Positions 45,495 through 54,557 of a DNA stretch of 64,000 nucleotides are shown here, piece by piece. Source of the stretch: Ruminococcus sp. (GTDB lineage: Bacteria > Bacillota_A > Clostridia > Oscillospirales > Ruminococcaceae); assembly GCA_017536105.1 (NCBI GenBank), contig JAFXRZ010000006.1, positions 248,001 through 312,000 on the forward strand. Reading direction: 5' to 3'. A program made the translations under genes and the position numbers. The stretch's first letter is position 1; each line of letters starts with the position of its first letter. The notes under the pieces are model-generated. The model made no database searches. It saw nothing but the letters and a program-made list of their open reading frames with translations, and had not been told where the DNA came from.

Positions 45495-46112
45495 TTATTC
45501 CTTTTCTTTTCTGCCGAAATGCAGGAAAGCGAGTATCCCTATCGGCAGGAAGTAAACGCACCAGCAGACGAGAGCTATCACACCGCCGGAGCTTGTGCCG
45601 CCGTCAGACATTTTTTCAAACATACCCGTCATGGGCATTATGAAGCAGCCGGGGAAGAACAGACCGTGGATCATCAGCAGGGCTTTGAGCCACTTGTCGG
45701 GCTTGTTTTTTGCTCTGAACGCAAGGCCGGTAAAGAACGTTGAAAGAGCCATCATCCCGTAGCCCAGCAGGTCGTAGTTGAAGATTAGTCCGCCTTTACT
45801 GAAATCTATGATACGGCTCGCTTCTTCATTGAGGTCGGAAGTTCTTACGGTCGTTATCTGGGCGAAATACACAAGAAGTATCAGCACGCAATAGACCGCC
45901 GAAAGAGCGATGCCTATAACAGCCGGGACTTTTCTGTCTTCATCAGCTTCGTGGTAAAAGCCTGCCGTCATTATGATAAAGCCAATGGGCAGGATAGCAC
46001 AAACAAAGAAATAACCGAAAGAAAAGCCGATAATAAGGAACAGCGCAAACAGAAAGACCGTGACGGTCACTATCGCCGAACCTATCTTCGGTATGAGGCG
46101 GTTCATATCCAT
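45495..46112 (-). CDS. Integral membrane protein of unknown function
   Basis: 205 residues with about six membrane segments (residues about 10-28, 30-50, 60-80, 112-132, 140-160, 175-198), a short acidic loop after segment two and a basic C-terminus. No family I recognise. The ATG at 46112 overlaps nothing; GGAGGCGCGGAAA lies before it. It is co-directional with the PLP-enzyme gene upstream and hprK downstream. Confidence 0.78.
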   Translation of the reverse strand: MDMNRLIPKIGSAIVTVTVFLFALFLIIGFSFGYFFVCAILPIGFIIMTAGFYHEADEDRKVPAVIGIALSAVYCVLILLVYFAQITTVRTSDLNEEASRIIDFSKGGLIFNYDLLGYGMMALSTFFTGLAFRAKNKPDKWLKALLMIHGLFFPGCFIMPMTGMFEKMSDGGTSSGGVIALVCWCVYFLPIGILAFLHFGRKEKE

Positions 46113-46128
46113 TTCCGCGCCTCCGGTA

Positions 46129-47400
46129 TCAAAGGGCTATGAGCCCGTTTTCAAGCATTCTCTGAGCGGCGAGCATTATGCCTGCTTTGCCTGTGGGGTA
46201 AGTAAGCCCTCCCTGCAGCCATACTGCGAAAGGCTCTCTGATAGGTGCATCTGCCGAAAGCTCGATTGACGAGCCCATTGTGAAAGCACCTGCCGCCATA
46301 ATGACCTTGCTGTCGTAGCCGGGCATATCCCAGGCTTCGGGGACCGCAAAGCTGTCAACAGGAGAACCCTGCTGTATGCCCTGACAGAAGGCTGTAAGGT
46401 TCTGCTCGTTTTCAAGCAGGATAGAAGCTATTATATCCGTGCGTGTCTCATGGCTTTCGGGAAGGGTCTTGAAGCCAAGCTTCTCAAAGAGCCGGCACGC
46501 AAAGATGCTGGTCTTTATGGCCGAGGCAACAGTCTGGGGAGCAAGGAAAAATCCCAGATAGAGCCCGCGGTTCATATCCCCTGTGCAGCCCACCTCTTTG
46601 CCCATGCCGATGCAGGTGAGCCTGTCGGCGCATTTTTCAACCAGGTCTGCCCTGCCGCAGATATATCCGCCGGTAGGGGCGATACCGCCGCCGGGGTTCT
46701 TTATCAGCGAGCCGACGATAAGGTCTGCGCCTACAGACAGGGGCTCCTGCTTTTCGACGAATTCGCCGTAGCAGTTGTCAACGATAGCGATAATATCGGG
46801 ATTTGCGGACTTTGCAGCCGCTATGATCTTTTCGATAACGCTGAGATCGTAGGACGGTCTGAGGGAATATCCCCGGGAACGCTGTATGTAAACCACCTTT
46901 GCTTTACAGGAAAGCTCGGCGATCTTTTTGTGATCGGGGTACATATCTTTGACAAGATCGGCTTGCAAATAGTTGATCCCGAAATCCTTGAGAGACCCCT
47001 TGCCTGCTTCTCCGCGGATGCCGATGACTTCCTCCATGGTATCGTAAGGAGCGCCTGTTGCGGCAAGGAGGGTATCTCCTGTGCGGAGAACACCGAACAG
47101 GGCTGTGGAAAGGGCGTGGGTGCCGTTAGCGAAGGTGTGTCTGACGATAGCGTCTTCTCCGCCGAAAGCTGAAGCAAAGACCTTGTCGAGGGTATCTCTG
47201 CCGAGATCGCCGTAGCCGTAGCCCGTTGTGCCTTTGAGGCAGCTCTCGCTCACTTTGTTCTTTATGAACGATGCAAGCACCTTCTGCCCGTTATGCTCAG
47301 CAGTTTCGTCAACTGCGGCAAACATCGGAGCACACTCGCTCTCGGTCTCAGCTGCAAGGGCAAGCAGGCGGCGGTCTATATCAAAAAAGTCAGTTATCAT
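46129..47400 (-). CDS. PLP-dependent methionine gamma-lyase family protein (YnbB / aluminium-resistance type)
   Basis: 423 residues. Cys/Met-metabolism PLP fold: FANGTHALSTALFGVLRTGD, the PLP lysine in GSLIKNPGGGIAPTGG, and NCYGEFVE. The N-terminal FDIDRRLLALAAETES and GTTGYGYGDLGRD are typical of the YnbB/aluminium-resistance branch, found beside hfq/glnR in many Firmicutes; the actual substrate is unsettled. The ATG at 47400 follows GAGAGGAAAG. It overlaps the GNAT gene by 11 bases. Confidence 0.9.
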   Translation of the reverse strand: MITDFFDIDRRLLALAAETESECAPMFAAVDETAEHNGQKVLASFIKNKVSESCLKGTTGYGYGDLGRDTLDKVFASAFGGEDAIVRHTFANGTHALSTALFGVLRTGDTLLAATGAPYDTMEEVIGIRGEAGKGSLKDFGINYLQADLVKDMYPDHKKIAELSCKAKVVYIQRSRGYSLRPSYDLSVIEKIIAAAKSANPDIIAIVDNCYGEFVEKQEPLSVGADLIVGSLIKNPGGGIAPTGGYICGRADLVEKCADRLTCIGMGKEVGCTGDMNRGLYLGFFLAPQTVASAIKTSIFACRLFEKLGFKTLPESHETRTDIIASILLENEQNLTAFCQGIQQGSPVDSFAVPEAWDMPGYDSKVIMAAGAFTMGSSIELSADAPIREPFAVWLQGGLTYPTGKAGIMLAAQRMLENGLIAL

Positions 47401-48172
47401 CAGGTTCTTTCCTCTCAAAAACTATATCGTGCTCTATGGCACGGAAGCCGATCTCCTCGTAATAGCTCACACGGTGAGGTCTTGCAAAGAGCCGGACTGT
47501 GAAGCCGTCTCTTGTTAGACGTTCGCCTATCCAATAGAGCAGGCGTCTTGCGTGAAACTCGCCCCGGCGTTCGGGGATCGTTGCAACATGGCCGATGAGC
47601 GCCACTTTATCCACTATGTACTGGATAGTAGCCGTTGTGTAGTCGCCTAACAGGAAGGACTGGGAAAGTCCCCTGCGGATACGGTGGGAGGTATCCGTTG
47701 TCCATAGCTCGTAGCTCTCGGCTATCGAGGGGAAGCTGGAAGCAAGCACGCGGAAAACGTCGTCGAGCTTCGGCAGCTCGTTGACTTCAAGATCGGGCAG
47801 CTCGTTTCGGGAAACGAACTCGAACTGTGTTCTGTGGTCTATGGTGTAATCCTCGGCAAGCAGGGGCTTTAAGGTATCGGCATACCGGGGCTCGATCTCA
47901 ACGACAGTGGGAGCTATCATCAAGATGAAGCCTGCAAGCTCTTCGAGGGTCTCTGTATCGAAAGTGATGCCTTCGCAGGAAGCGACTATCATTGAAGCGT
48001 TGAACACCGCAACTGCGCCTAAAGCCTTGCCCTCGTCGGAGATCTCGAAGATACGGGAGAAGTCATAGTCGGTCTTATAGGCAAAGTAATGGGATTTGAC
48101 GCGCCTCGAATAATGGTTATGGGAAAGCTGCGACAGAAGCTCCTCGCAGGGTGAAAAAACTTGTCTTATCAT
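47390..48172 (-). CDS. GNAT-type acetyltransferase
   Basis: 260 residues. The C-terminal half carries the GNAT acetyl-CoA loop (IGHVATIPERRGEFHARRLL) and the final strand with YYEEIGFRAIEHD. The N-terminal half (about 1-130) is a poorly conserved second GNAT-like fold, with a beta strand before DTETLEELAGFIL. Target unknown. GGAGAAATAT precedes the ATG. It follows murD by 16 bases and overlaps the PLP-enzyme gene, so it belongs to this unit. Confidence 0.82.
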   Translation of the reverse strand: MIRQVFSPCEELLSQLSHNHYSRRVKSHYFAYKTDYDFSRIFEISDEGKALGAVAVFNASMIVASCEGITFDTETLEELAGFILMIAPTVVEIEPRYADTLKPLLAEDYTIDHRTQFEFVSRNELPDLEVNELPKLDDVFRVLASSFPSIAESYELWTTDTSHRIRRGLSQSFLLGDYTTATIQYIVDKVALIGHVATIPERRGEFHARRLLYWIGERLTRDGFTVRLFARPHRVSYYEEIGFRAIEHDIVFERKEPDDN

Positions 48173-48188
48173 ATATTTCTCCGAAGGC

Positions 48189-49580
48189 TCAAAGCGCTTT
48201 TACACACTGCTTGAAATGTCTGCCTCTGTCCTCGAACATACGGTACATATCGAAGCTTGCACAGGCAGGCGAAAGGGTGACTATATCTCCTGCCGAGGAA
48301 TTGTCGTAGGCAGCCTTGACAGCCTCCTCCATATTCTTCACTCTGATTATCTTAAGGCCGCTGTCGGCAAAGAGGGATGAAGCCATAACTGCGTCCTGTA
48401 TCTTCTGAGCAGTCTCGCCCATAAGTATCAGCACCTTTGCCTTGCGGCATATCTCGTCTGCCATGGGCTCGAAGGAAATGCCCTTGTCGGAACCGCCCTG
48501 TATAAGTATCTGCTTCTGGTCGAAGGCTGCAAGGCAGGCAAGGACTCTTGTGGGGCTCGAAGCGATGGAATTGTTGTAATACTTTACGCCCTCTATCTCG
48601 CGGACGAACTCTATCCTGTGCTCTACTCCGCTGAACTCGCCGGCAACTTTTGCTACGGTCTCGGGAGCAACATCGCCGTAGGTCATGGCGATAGCTGTGA
48701 GGTAATCCTCAACGTTGTGCATACCGGGGATCTTTATGTCACGCATATTCACATACTCTGTGACTTTTCCGCGCTCGTTATAGCAGAGCATACCGTCTTC
48801 ACGGAGAAAGGAACCGTTCTCGGGCTTTTCCTTGATACTGAAATATGCAAGATCGCCGCGGACTGTATCGGAAAGATTTCTTGTTGTCTCGTCGTCGAGG
48901 CTGAGGACAGCACGGGAATAGGCGTTCTGGTGCAGCAGGATGTTCCTCTTGGACTCGATATACTCGTTCATGTCCTTGTGGACGTTAAGGTGGTTGGGTC
49001 TGATGTTGGTTATGCCGGCAACGTCAGGGCTCTCACGCATGGAGATGAGCTGGAAGCTGGAAAGCTCCACTACTGCGCAGTCTGTCTCGGAGACAGTCTC
49101 GATTATAGGCAGCAGAGCCTTTCCGATATTTCCGCCGAGGAGAACTCTCTTGCCCTCGGCTTTAAGGAACTCGCTGACAAGGGTGGTCGTGGTGGTCTTG
49201 CCGTCCGAACCTGTGATGGCATAGGTGCGGCAGGGGCAGAGATCGAAGAAGGTCTCCATCTCGGAGGTGACTACGACACCGGAACGGCGGACTTCCGCCA
49301 GCTTTTCGTTGTTGTAGTACATTCCCGGTGTTCTGAAAACTATATCGCAGTTGAAGAGCTCGTCAAGGTAGCCCTCACCGAGAGCGAATTCAGCGCCTTT
49401 CGAAAGGAACTCCTCGTAAACCTCGGGATCGAAATGCTCCTCGTCCTTTTTATCGCAGATAACAACGTTTATGCCCTTGGAAAGGAAAAGCTTGATAAGG
49501 TCGTTGTGGCTTACTCCCGTTCCGATGAAGGCAACGCGCTTGTCTTTAAGCATATTAAAATATCTCTGTATCTTTGACAT
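48189..49580 (-). CDS. murD: UDP-N-acetylmuramoylalanine--D-glutamate ligase
   Basis: 463 residues. MurD adds D-Glu to UDP-MurNAc-Ala. N-terminal Rossmann part (RVAFIGTGVSHNDLIKLF), central ATPase with TGSDGKTTTTTLVSEFLK, the metal and substrate region (VVELSSFQL, ITNIRPNHLNVH) and a C-terminal domain ending in TLSPACASFDMYRMFEDRG. AAAGGAGATATTAT precedes the ATG. A promoter upstream makes murD the head of the long minus-strand run to folD. Confidence 0.97.
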   Translation of the reverse strand: MSKIQRYFNMLKDKRVAFIGTGVSHNDLIKLFLSKGINVVICDKKDEEHFDPEVYEEFLSKGAEFALGEGYLDELFNCDIVFRTPGMYYNNEKLAEVRRSGVVVTSEMETFFDLCPCRTYAITGSDGKTTTTTLVSEFLKAEGKRVLLGGNIGKALLPIIETVSETDCAVVELSSFQLISMRESPDVAGITNIRPNHLNVHKDMNEYIESKRNILLHQNAYSRAVLSLDDETTRNLSDTVRGDLAYFSIKEKPENGSFLREDGMLCYNERGKVTEYVNMRDIKIPGMHNVEDYLTAIAMTYGDVAPETVAKVAGEFSGVEHRIEFVREIEGVKYYNNSIASSPTRVLACLAAFDQKQILIQGGSDKGISFEPMADEICRKAKVLILMGETAQKIQDAVMASSLFADSGLKIIRVKNMEEAVKAAYDNSSAGDIVTLSPACASFDMYRMFEDRGRHFKQCVKAL

Positions 49581-49637
49581 ATAATATCTCCTTTACAGCT
49601 GTGCGCCAAAAATGTCAGCGCATAAATATACTATTTT

Positions 49638-49666
49638 ATTATATATCATTCCGGCAAAAAAGGCAA
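49638..49666 (-). promoter_or_regulatory. Promoter of murD and the genes after it
   Basis: On the minus strand: TTGCCT (49666-49661), 17-base spacer, TATAAT (49643-49638). Confidence 0.7.
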
Positions 49667-49829
49667 GAGTTTTTTGTACAAATTTACATAAAAGATACAG
49701 GGGCTATTTGACGATATATGCAACCGAAGCTTTAAAGCCGGGGCTGTCTGCATTTTTCTGAATTGCCTGCGGTTTTTCGTGACATTTTTGTAAAAAACAC
49801 TAAAATATAATAAATTTGTGTTAAGCCTA
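49667..49829. other. Intergenic stretch between divergent murD and PRPP-synthetase promoters
   Basis: About 160 bases of AT-rich DNA between the two -35 boxes. I see no ORF, hairpin terminator or clear operator in it. Confidence 0.5.
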
Positions 49830-49858
49830 TTGTAAAATCAATTCTAATCAAGTATAAT
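49830..49858 (+). promoter_or_regulatory. Promoter of the PRPP synthetase-like gene
   Basis: TTGTAA (49830-49835), 17-base spacer, TATAAT (49853-49858). Confidence 0.75.
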
Positions 49859-49936
49859 AAAGATATGGCAGTATGGCACAAAGGCGTCAGCGCTTATTGT
49901 GTGATGCCGCTATACAAAAACTATCGGAGGTGCGGT

Positions 49937-51085
49937 ATGGATAAAACTTTAAATTCAGAGAGCCTGTTCGGTTCAAAGAAGGTCGTTGCTCCCCTTGGGA
50001 TAATCGCAATGAACGGCATTACCGAGCTCGGCGAGAAGATCAATGAATATCTTATCCGTTTTAACAAAGAGCACGGCGAGGAGAAGGACACTTATCTTAT
50101 CGAGACCGACTGCCCGAGATTCTCTTCGGGTGACGGCAAGGGGCTTATCAAGTCCACCATAAGAGGCTATGATCTCTTCATTCTTGTTGACTGCGGAAAC
50201 TACAGCTGTACTTACAAATACTACGGCAAAGAAAACGCAATGTCTCCCGACGATCATTTCCAGGACCTCAAAAGGATAATCCAGGCTGCAAGCGGAAAGG
50301 CTTACAGGATCAATGTCATCATGCCTTCCCTTTACGGCGGAAGACAGCACAGAAGAAGCTACCGCGAGAGCCTTGACTGCGCAGTTGCGCTGCAGGAGCT
50401 CGAAAACATGGGCGTTGAGAACATCGTATGCTTTGACGCACACGACCCCAGAGTTCAGAACGCCATCCCTCTGATGGGCTTCGATAACATCATCCCCTCT
50501 TATCAGGTGCTCAAGGCAATGTTCAGGAGCATCGAAGACCTCAACACCGACAAGGATCATTTCATGATCGTATCTCCAGATGAAGGCGCTATCAACAGGA
50601 ATATGTACTATGCTTCCGTTCTGGGCGTTGACCTGGGAATGTTCTATAAGAGACGTGACTACTCCGTTATCGTCAACGGACGCAATCCGATAGTTGCTCA
50701 CGAATATCTCGGAAACGATATCACAGGCAAGGATGTATTCATTGCCGACGACATCATTTCCTCCGGCGAGTCCATGCTGGAAGTGGCTGTTGAGCTCAAG
50801 AAGCGCAACGCAAAGAGGATATTCGCTTATGCTACATATGCCATATTCACCAACGGTCTTGACACCTTCGACAAGGCTTATGCTGACGGCATTATCGACG
50901 GCGTATTCGGCACGAATCTCACCTACCGTACACCGGAGCTTCTCGGCAGGCCCTGGTTCCATGAAGTGGACTGCGCTAAGTATATAGCATATTTCATCGA
51001 ATCCCTCAACCACGATATGTCTGTATCGAAGATCATTGATCCGCACCAGAAGATACAGATGCTGCTGGACAAGCACAGAAAGTAA
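49937..51085 (+). CDS. prs: Ribose-phosphate pyrophosphokinase, long divergent type
   Basis: 382 residues against 310-320 for the usual enzyme. It makes PRPP from ribose-5-phosphate and ATP. Recognisable parts: FDAHDPRVQNAIPLMGF in place of the usual DLHAGQIQGFF, and a PRPP-binding loop DDIISSGESM (usual DDMIDTAGT), with IYGGRQHRR-like basic residues at SLYGGRQHRRSYRES. An N-terminal extra block (about 1-70) and C-terminal extension add the length. The ATG at 49937 follows GGAGGTGCGGT. This long form is seen in clostridia. Whether it replaces the standard Prs here is unknown. Confidence 0.85.
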   Translation: MDKTLNSESLFGSKKVVAPLGIIAMNGITELGEKINEYLIRFNKEHGEEKDTYLIETDCPRFSSGDGKGLIKSTIRGYDLFILVDCGNYSCTYKYYGKENAMSPDDHFQDLKRIIQAASGKAYRINVIMPSLYGGRQHRRSYRESLDCAVALQELENMGVENIVCFDAHDPRVQNAIPLMGFDNIIPSYQVLKAMFRSIEDLNTDKDHFMIVSPDEGAINRNMYYASVLGVDLGMFYKRRDYSVIVNGRNPIVAHEYLGNDITGKDVFIADDIISSGESMLEVAVELKKRNAKRIFAYATYAIFTNGLDTFDKAYADGIIDGVFGTNLTYRTPELLGRPWFHEVDCAKYIAYFIESLNHDMSVSKIIDPHQKIQMLLDKHRK

Positions 51086-51093
51086 ATACTATT

Positions 51094-51126
51094 ACGACCG
51101 GACGGAAATGCTCCGCCCGGTCGTTT
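51094..51126 (+). terminator. Terminator after the PRPP synthetase-like gene
   Basis: ACGACCGG pairs with CCGGTCGT, with inner CGGA/TCCG, but the T-run is only TTT, so it may be partial and allow read-through to ispD. Confidence 0.55.
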
Positions 51127-51141
51127 CATAAGGAGAAAAAT

Positions 51142-51825
51142 ATGATCTATGCAGGGATAGTCGCAGGAGGAACAGGCACTCGAATGGGCACGGACATACC
51201 GAAGCAGTATTTGAAGCTCGGGGATGTGACCGTGCTTGAACGCTGTGCCGGGAAATTCCTGTCGGCTGAAAAGATCGCTGTTGTATATATCGCCGTTCAC
51301 GAAAGCCGTATTCTTGAAGTTGAAAAGATGTTCGCAAAGTACGGCAGAAGGGTCAGGATAGTCAAGGCCGGTGAGACAAGGAACGACACTCTTGTGAATA
51401 TCGTTGAGGCTGTATTTGCGGAAAACGAGGTCTCGGGTGATGATATACTTCTGACTCACGATGCGGCAAGGCCATTCGTCAGCGGGAGGATAATCGAAGA
51501 AAACATCGCTGCGGCGATCGAATTCGGGGTATGCACCACAGCTCTCCGGGCTACGGACACTATGCTCGTAAGCTCTGACGGAGAGACTGTCTCGGAGACT
51601 CCGGACAGGAACACCCTTTTCCATGCGCAGACACCCCAGAGCTTCAAGCTCCGGCTTTTCAGAGAGATCTATTCGACGCTTTCTGACAGCGAAAAAGCCG
51701 GGCTGACGGACGTTTGCGGCATCTTTTCGGCAAAGGGAGTACCCGTGCACATCGTTGAGGGTGAGCGAGAGAATTTCAAGCTCACATCTCCCATTGACCT
51801 GAAGCTTGCGGAAACGCTGATCTAA
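51142..51825 (+). CDS. ispD: IspD/TarI-family cytidylyltransferase
   Basis: 227 residues. Nucleotide-binding loop VAGGTGTRMGTDIPKQYLKLG, the conserved THDAARPFV, and DTMLVSSDG, all typical of IspD (MEP cytidylyltransferase, isoprenoid pathway). TarI, which makes CDP-ribitol, shares these; the MIYAGIVAGGTGTRMG start slightly favours a TarI-like reading. No ispF or tarJ is beside it to decide. AAGGAGAAAAAT precedes the ATG. The 3' end overlaps the convergent gene by four bases. Confidence 0.85.
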   Translation: MIYAGIVAGGTGTRMGTDIPKQYLKLGDVTVLERCAGKFLSAEKIAVVYIAVHESRILEVEKMFAKYGRRVRIVKAGETRNDTLVNIVEAVFAENEVSGDDILLTHDAARPFVSGRIIEENIAAAIEFGVCTTALRATDTMLVSSDGETVSETPDRNTLFHAQTPQSFKLRLFREIYSTLSDSEKAGLTDVCGIFSAKGVPVHIVEGERENFKLTSPIDLKLAETLI

Positions 51826-52262
51826 GTCCGCTTTATCCTTCTTATCCGAAGCCGGAACATCAGAGGTTTTTCCCGGAAGATACGGCAGCGGAGCATCTCG
51901 TCGAGGATGAATGCCGCAAAGGACAGCAGAGCCCAGAACATGGTGTAATAGGGGCATATGACGCCGTCGAAATTCAGGGGCATCCCGCTGTAGTCCCAGA
52001 TATGCAGGGCAAGACGGTTGTTTAGTATCTCTCCCGAGAGCAGCTCGCAGCTTGTGATGAACAGAGCCGAGATAAAGCAAAGGAGCACAAGGCTGCCGCC
52101 CTCACGCCGCTGATCGTTGAGGATATGGATAACGAGCATAGCCATTCCGCCGAGCAGCGCCATCGTTATGTGCGAATAGCCCCGTTCTGCGACCTCCACG
52201 CCGCCGTAGCCCAGGGCTCCGACCGCGAACACAGTGAAATATCTCAAAAATCTTTTTAACAA
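51822..52262 (-). CDS. CmpB-like membrane protein (putative ABC-type permease family)
   Basis: 146 residues from a TTG at 52262 with GGAGG eight bases upstream. Four membrane segments and the family pattern GYGGVEVAERGYSHITMALLGG, then LHIWDYSGMPLNFDGVICPYY, as in the PF06541 group (putative ABC-transporter permease, CmpB). Its role is not known. Its ribosome site is inside the stem of the hairpin that ends the ahcY transcript. The stop overlaps ispD (convergent). Confidence 0.82.
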   Translation of the reverse strand: MLKRFLRYFTVFAVGALGYGGVEVAERGYSHITMALLGGMAMLVIHILNDQRREGGSLVLLCFISALFITSCELLSGEILNNRLALHIWDYSGMPLNFDGVICPYYTMFWALLSFAAFILDEMLRCRIFREKPLMFRLRIRRIKRT

Positions 52263-52322
52263 TAAAAGCACCTCCGCCGGGCAGATCACTATTTATAATC
52301 TGCTCAGCTAAGGTGCTTTTTA
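52262..52322. terminator. Hairpin: ahcY terminator that also covers the next ribosome site
   Basis: Outer AAAAGCACCT/AGGTGCTTTT and inner GAGCAGAT/ATCTGCCC arms. On the minus strand it lies between ahcY and the CmpB-like gene, whose GGAGGTG is the right arm, and TTTT then follows. On the plus strand it has its own T-run. Confidence 0.7.
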
Positions 52323-52355
52323 ATCATTCGGTTTTTGACGAATCCCGAGCAATGC

Positions 52356-53600
52356 TCAGACCTGCCAGCTGTTGAGGTATTTCTCCTGCTTGTCTGTGAG
52401 CTTGTCGATGTCGATGCCCCAGAATTTCAGCTTGCGGCAGGCAACATCGTTGTCGATCTCCTCGGGGACAGAGTTAATCATGGAGGTGAGATTGCCCTTG
52501 TTCTTTGCAAGATATGCAGCAGAGAGAGCCTGTATCGCAAAGGACATATCCATGATCTCGGCAGGATGTCCGTCACCTGCGGCAAGGTTCACAAGCCTTC
52601 CCTCTCCGATAACAAAGAGAGTTCTGCCGTTTTCCAGCTTGTAGCCCTGGATATTGTTGCGGGCAAGGTATTCTTCCTTAGCGATCTTTTTAAGCCCTGC
52701 AACATCTACCTCGCAGTCGAAGTGGCCTGCGTTGCAGAGGATAGCTCCGTCCTTCATATTCATGAAGGATCTTTCGGTTATAACATCACAGCAGCCTGTG
52801 ACGGTTATGAAGAGATCGCCGATCTTGGCGGCTTCCTCCATTTTCATTACCTTGAAGCCGTCCATAGCGGCTTCCATTGCCTTTATGGGGTCGATCTCGG
52901 TTATGATGACGGAAGCACCAAAGCCCTTGGCTCTCATAGCTACGCCCTTACCGCACCAGCCGTAGCCGGCAACGACAACGTTCTTTCCTGCAACAATGAG
53001 GTTCGTCGTTCTGTTTATACCGTCCCATACAGACTGTCCCGTGCCGTAGCGGTTATCGAAAAGATATTTGCAGCGTGCATTGTTGACCAGCATCATCGGG
53101 AAGCGGAGCTTGCCATCTTTGTCCATATTTATAAGACGGATGATGCCTGTGGTCGTTTCTTCGCATCCGCCGATGACATTGTCTATCAGCTGGGGATACT
53201 CGTTATGTATCATATTCACCAAGTCTCCGCCGTCGTCGATTATGATGTTCGGCCCGGACTTGACAACTGCAGCAATATGTCTGTGGTACTCTTCTTCCGT
53301 TGCGCCGTGCCACGCAAAGACGTTCAGACCGTCGTGCACAAGGGCTGCGGCAACATCGTCCTGAGTTGACAGCGGATTGCTGCCGGTAACGAACATCTCG
53401 GCACCGCCGGCTGCAAGCACCTTGCAGAGATATGCGGTCTTGGCTTCGAGGTGGATCGACAGAGCCACACGAAGGCCTTTAAAAGGCTGCTCAGCTATGA
53501 ACTGTTCCTCGACGCTGCGAAGAAGACACATATTACGGCGCACCCAGTTTATCTTGCGTTTTCCGCTTTCCCAGAGTTCGGGATCTCTGATCTCGCTCAT
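52356..53600 (-). CDS. ahcY: Adenosylhomocysteinase
   Basis: 414 residues, a compact form. It splits S-adenosylhomocysteine into adenosine and homocysteine, recycling methyl-transfer product. Marks: ALSIHLEAKTAYLCKVLAAGGAEM, TGSNPLSTQDDVAAAL, GGCEETTTGIIRL, FDNRYGTGQSVWDGI and the NAD-binding VVVAGYGWCGKGVAMRAKG, ending in EIDPIKAMEAAMDGF. ATG at 53600 follows AGGATT. The membrane protein gene upstream ends 20 bases before it. Confidence 0.97.
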   Translation of the reverse strand: MSEIRDPELWESGKRKINWVRRNMCLLRSVEEQFIAEQPFKGLRVALSIHLEAKTAYLCKVLAAGGAEMFVTGSNPLSTQDDVAAALVHDGLNVFAWHGATEEEYHRHIAAVVKSGPNIIIDDGGDLVNMIHNEYPQLIDNVIGGCEETTTGIIRLINMDKDGKLRFPMMLVNNARCKYLFDNRYGTGQSVWDGINRTTNLIVAGKNVVVAGYGWCGKGVAMRAKGFGASVIITEIDPIKAMEAAMDGFKVMKMEEAAKIGDLFITVTGCCDVITERSFMNMKDGAILCNAGHFDCEVDVAGLKKIAKEEYLARNNIQGYKLENGRTLFVIGEGRLVNLAAGDGHPAEIMDMSFAIQALSAAYLAKNKGNLTSMINSVPEEIDNDVACRKLKFWGIDIDKLTDKQEKYLNSWQV

Positions 53601-53620
53601 TTTTAATCCTCCAAAAGCTG

Positions 53621-54505
53621 TCAGGAAATAGTCCTGCTCTTTTTGTTCTGCTTATTGCGCTTCTTTTCCACGGGCTTATCAAGCTCGGGCTTGTCCTCGA
53701 AGACCTTTTCGTCCTCGCGCTTATCGAGGTAATCGAACTCGGGGTTCTTCTCGCCTCTTGCGTCATAATAGGGCTGGATAACATATTTTCTAATCAGCGG
53801 ATAGCAATTAAAAGCTGTCACGAAGCATAGGAAGGACAGCGGCCATATGGGGATAAGCATCACCGCGTAGGCGTTCGTCAGAAGGACGAGGAAGATAACT
53901 GCTATCCACACCAGCAAAGTGCAGAAGGAAGCCTTTGCTCCTGCCGGAACAAGAATAAACGAATTTTTGAGTATCTGCCTGAGGGACAGGTTCGTTGAAC
54001 AGATCATCAGGTAGATATAGAAGTGCATCATAAAGAAGACTATAAGGAAGCTCAGGCTGATGACAAGGGGGATATACATTACCGTGTTCTGCTGAGCCCA
54101 GTTCATATATGCAGGTATCGCAACGGAAAAGCCCACGATAAAGATAATGTCGATGATGCCCATTATGCAGGACTGACCGAAGCACTTGACAAAAGTCTCT
54201 TTGAAATCGGCAAAGAAAAAGGCGTTTCTCTCCTGAGAATAGTTGCGGCATATCTTTGTCATTGCCGTTGTTGCCGGGCCGAAGCTGATGACCGTGAACA
54301 CACAAAGCACCAGAGGCACATAGCTTCCGAGCTTGCCTACCAGCCACCAGGCGATGAGCACAGGCACAAAGAACATAAAATACATTGCATTGAGCCCCAG
54401 AAGCTTCCAGAAGCGTCTGCCGTAAACTTCAAAAAACTTGAAGATTCCCTTTTTTTCGCGCGGGGGTCTTGCAAGACCTCTGGGATGATAATCGTTAGCT
54501 GCCAA
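53621..54505 (-). CDS. DUF624 / YesL-like membrane protein
   Basis: 294 residues from TTG at 54505, with GGAG nine bases upstream; earlier in-frame residues have no site. A basic cytosolic start (RPPREKKGIFKFFEVYGRRFWKLLGLNAMYF), about five membrane segments with FGPATTAMTKICRNYSQER, and a charged Lys/Asp tail. This resembles DUF624 (YesL), often beside sugar-uptake genes. Function unknown. It is co-directional with and 20 bases before ahcY. Confidence 0.8.
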   Translation of the reverse strand: MAANDYHPRGLARPPREKKGIFKFFEVYGRRFWKLLGLNAMYFMFFVPVLIAWWLVGKLGSYVPLVLCVFTVISFGPATTAMTKICRNYSQERNAFFFADFKETFVKCFGQSCIMGIIDIIFIVGFSVAIPAYMNWAQQNTVMYIPLVISLSFLIVFFMMHFYIYLMICSTNLSLRQILKNSFILVPAGAKASFCTLLVWIAVIFLVLLTNAYAVMLIPIWPLSFLCFVTAFNCYPLIRKYVIQPYYDARGEKNPEFDYLDKREDEKVFEDKPELDKPVEKKRNKQNKKSRTIS

Positions 54506-54557
54506 ATTTATACTCTCCTTTATGATCGATGATCCGATTTGTTTTTGATATTTTATC

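Noticed and set aside
48618..49577. A 319-codon open frame antisense to murD
   Set aside because: No motif and no start signal, with the same biased composition as other antisense frames here.
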